Shown piece by piece: positions 63,358 through 64,000 of a stretch of 64,000 nt of DNA. The notes beneath the pieces are model-generated. The model saw only the letters and a program-made list of their open reading frames with translations. It had not been told where the DNA came from and searched no databases. The translations under genes and the position numbers were made by a program. Position 1 is the first letter of the stretch, and the number at the start of each line of letters is the position of its first letter. Source of the DNA: JANSYL01 sp963921255 (lineage in GTDB: Bacteria > Pseudomonadota > Alphaproteobacteria > Rhodobacterales > Rhodobacteraceae). The stretch spans positions 744,001 through 808,000 of the forward strand of contig CAWUEW020000003.1 in the NCBI GenBank assembly GCA_963921255.3, written 5' to 3'.

Positions 63358-64000
63358 ATGCCAGCCCCCGGCGAAAACATGAAAATCAATGGCGAGCGTC
63401 TTTGGGACTCGTTGATGGAAATGGCGAAGATCGGGCCGGGCATCGCGGGCGGAAACAACCGCCAGACCCTAACTGACGAAGACGCCGAGGGCCGTGCCCT
63501 GTTCCAGTCCTGGTGTGAAGCGGCCGGGATGACGATGGGTGTCGACACGATGGGCAACATGTTCGCCCGCCGCGAAGGCACCGATCCGGATGCCCTGCCG
63601 GTCTATGTGGGCTCGCATCTCGACACGCAGCCGACCGGCGGCAAGTATGATGGCGTGCTTGGGGTCCTCGGCGGGTTGGAGATCATTCGCTCGCTCAACG
63701 ATCTGGGCATCAAGACCAAACACCCCATCGTCGTGACCAACTGGACCAACGAGGAAGGCACGCGATTTGCACCGGCGATGCTGGCCTCGGGCGTTTTTGC
63801 CGGAAAGCACACGCAAGACTGGGCCTATGACCGCGTGGATGCCGACGGCAAGCGGTTCGGCGACGAGTTGAAGCGCATCGGGTGGGTTGGGGATGAACCC
63901 GTTGGCGATCGCAAGATGCACGCCTTTTTCGAGCTGCACATCGAACAGGGTCCGATCCTCGAGGCCGAGAACAAGGATATCGGCGTGGTCACGCATGGAC
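63358..64000 (+). CDS. Zn-dependent hydrolase, beta-ureidopropionase/N-carbamoyl-amino-acid type, C-terminus outside window
   Basis: The first 214 codons are present, without stop, to the window edge. This M20-type amidohydrolase removes the carbamoyl group from N-carbamoyl-beta-alanine or related compounds, giving ammonia, CO2 and beta-alanine. Zinc ligands are visible in GSHLDTQPTGGKYDGVLG (His, Asp), NEEGTRF (Glu) and ELHIEQGP (His). AGAAGGG precedes ATG 63358. With preT, preA and RutR nearby, beta-ureidopropionase is the best guess; allantoate amidohydrolase is a close relative. Confidence 0.85.
   Translation, partial: MPAPGENMKINGERLWDSLMEMAKIGPGIAGGNNRQTLTDEDAEGRALFQSWCEAAGMTMGVDTMGNMFARREGTDPDALPVYVGSHLDTQPTGGKYDGVLGVLGGLEIIRSLNDLGIKTKHPIVVTNWTNEEGTRFAPAMLASGVFAGKHTQDWAYDRVDADGKRFGDELKRIGWVGDEPVGDRKMHAFFELHIEQGPILEAENKDIGVVTHG

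Overview
The window is high-GC DNA with tightly packed operons and the gene content of an alphaproteobacterium, most likely a Rhodobacterales (Roseobacter-like) species. This rests on the reductive pyrimidine genes beside a RutR-type regulator, a betaine/TMAO-type ABC transporter, two BKACE enzymes, aconitase B and a large exopolysaccharide locus. The placement is inferred from gene content. No rRNA, tRNA, CRISPR array, transposase or integrase was seen.

Layout. 0-1.1 kb: the N-terminal 364 codons of a ParB-domain DNA methyltransferase running off the left edge, then about 650 bp without a convincing gene but with repeated CAGGGAA motifs; this may be the end of a mobile or phage-like element. 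1.7-9.3 kb: small hydrolases, an NmrA-like reductase and membrane proteins on the minus strand, with AraC and LysR regulators and a divergent SRPBCC gene. 9.3-15.5 kb: a BKACE divergent from an AraC regulator, an SDR, an Lrp regulator divergent from a zinc alcohol dehydrogenase, and an aromatic/aspartate aminotransferase ending at a strong hairpin. 15.5-21.4 kb: an RND efflux pump with its adaptor, and an amidase.

21.4-33.3 kb is a quaternary-amine catabolic island. One minus-strand operon runs Rieske oxygenase, choline-sulfatase, SDR, BKACE, aldehyde dehydrogenase, SDR, carnitine-dehydrogenase-like enzyme, mostly with overlapping start and stop codons. Next come a GbdR/CdhR-type regulator and a divergent three-gene ABC importer. 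Together they suggest uptake and breakdown of choline-O-sulfate, carnitine, betaine or related compounds. Aconitase B (33.6-36.3 kb) follows, behind an 18-bp palindrome.

36.4-59.2 kb is an exopolysaccharide region. Its left part is decaying: ugd has an in-frame amber codon, a sugar-phosphate transferase is frameshifted, a second manC is truncated and mutated, and only the first 77 codons of a WcaI-like glycosyltransferase remain. Two LysM-type secreted proteins lie on either side of the damage. The right part looks intact: a polymerase-like protein, a Gfo/Idh oxidoreductase, a heparinase-type protein, three glycosyltransferases, two sulfotransferases, a Wzx flippase and the GDP-mannose to GDP-fucose genes manC, gmd and fcl. 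This predicts a fucose-containing and possibly sulfated polysaccharide.

59.7-64 kb holds reductive pyrimidine catabolism: preT, preA, a RutR regulator and the start of a beta-ureidopropionase-type hydrolase. A near-consensus RutR operator precedes the hydrolase, and a weaker copy precedes preT.
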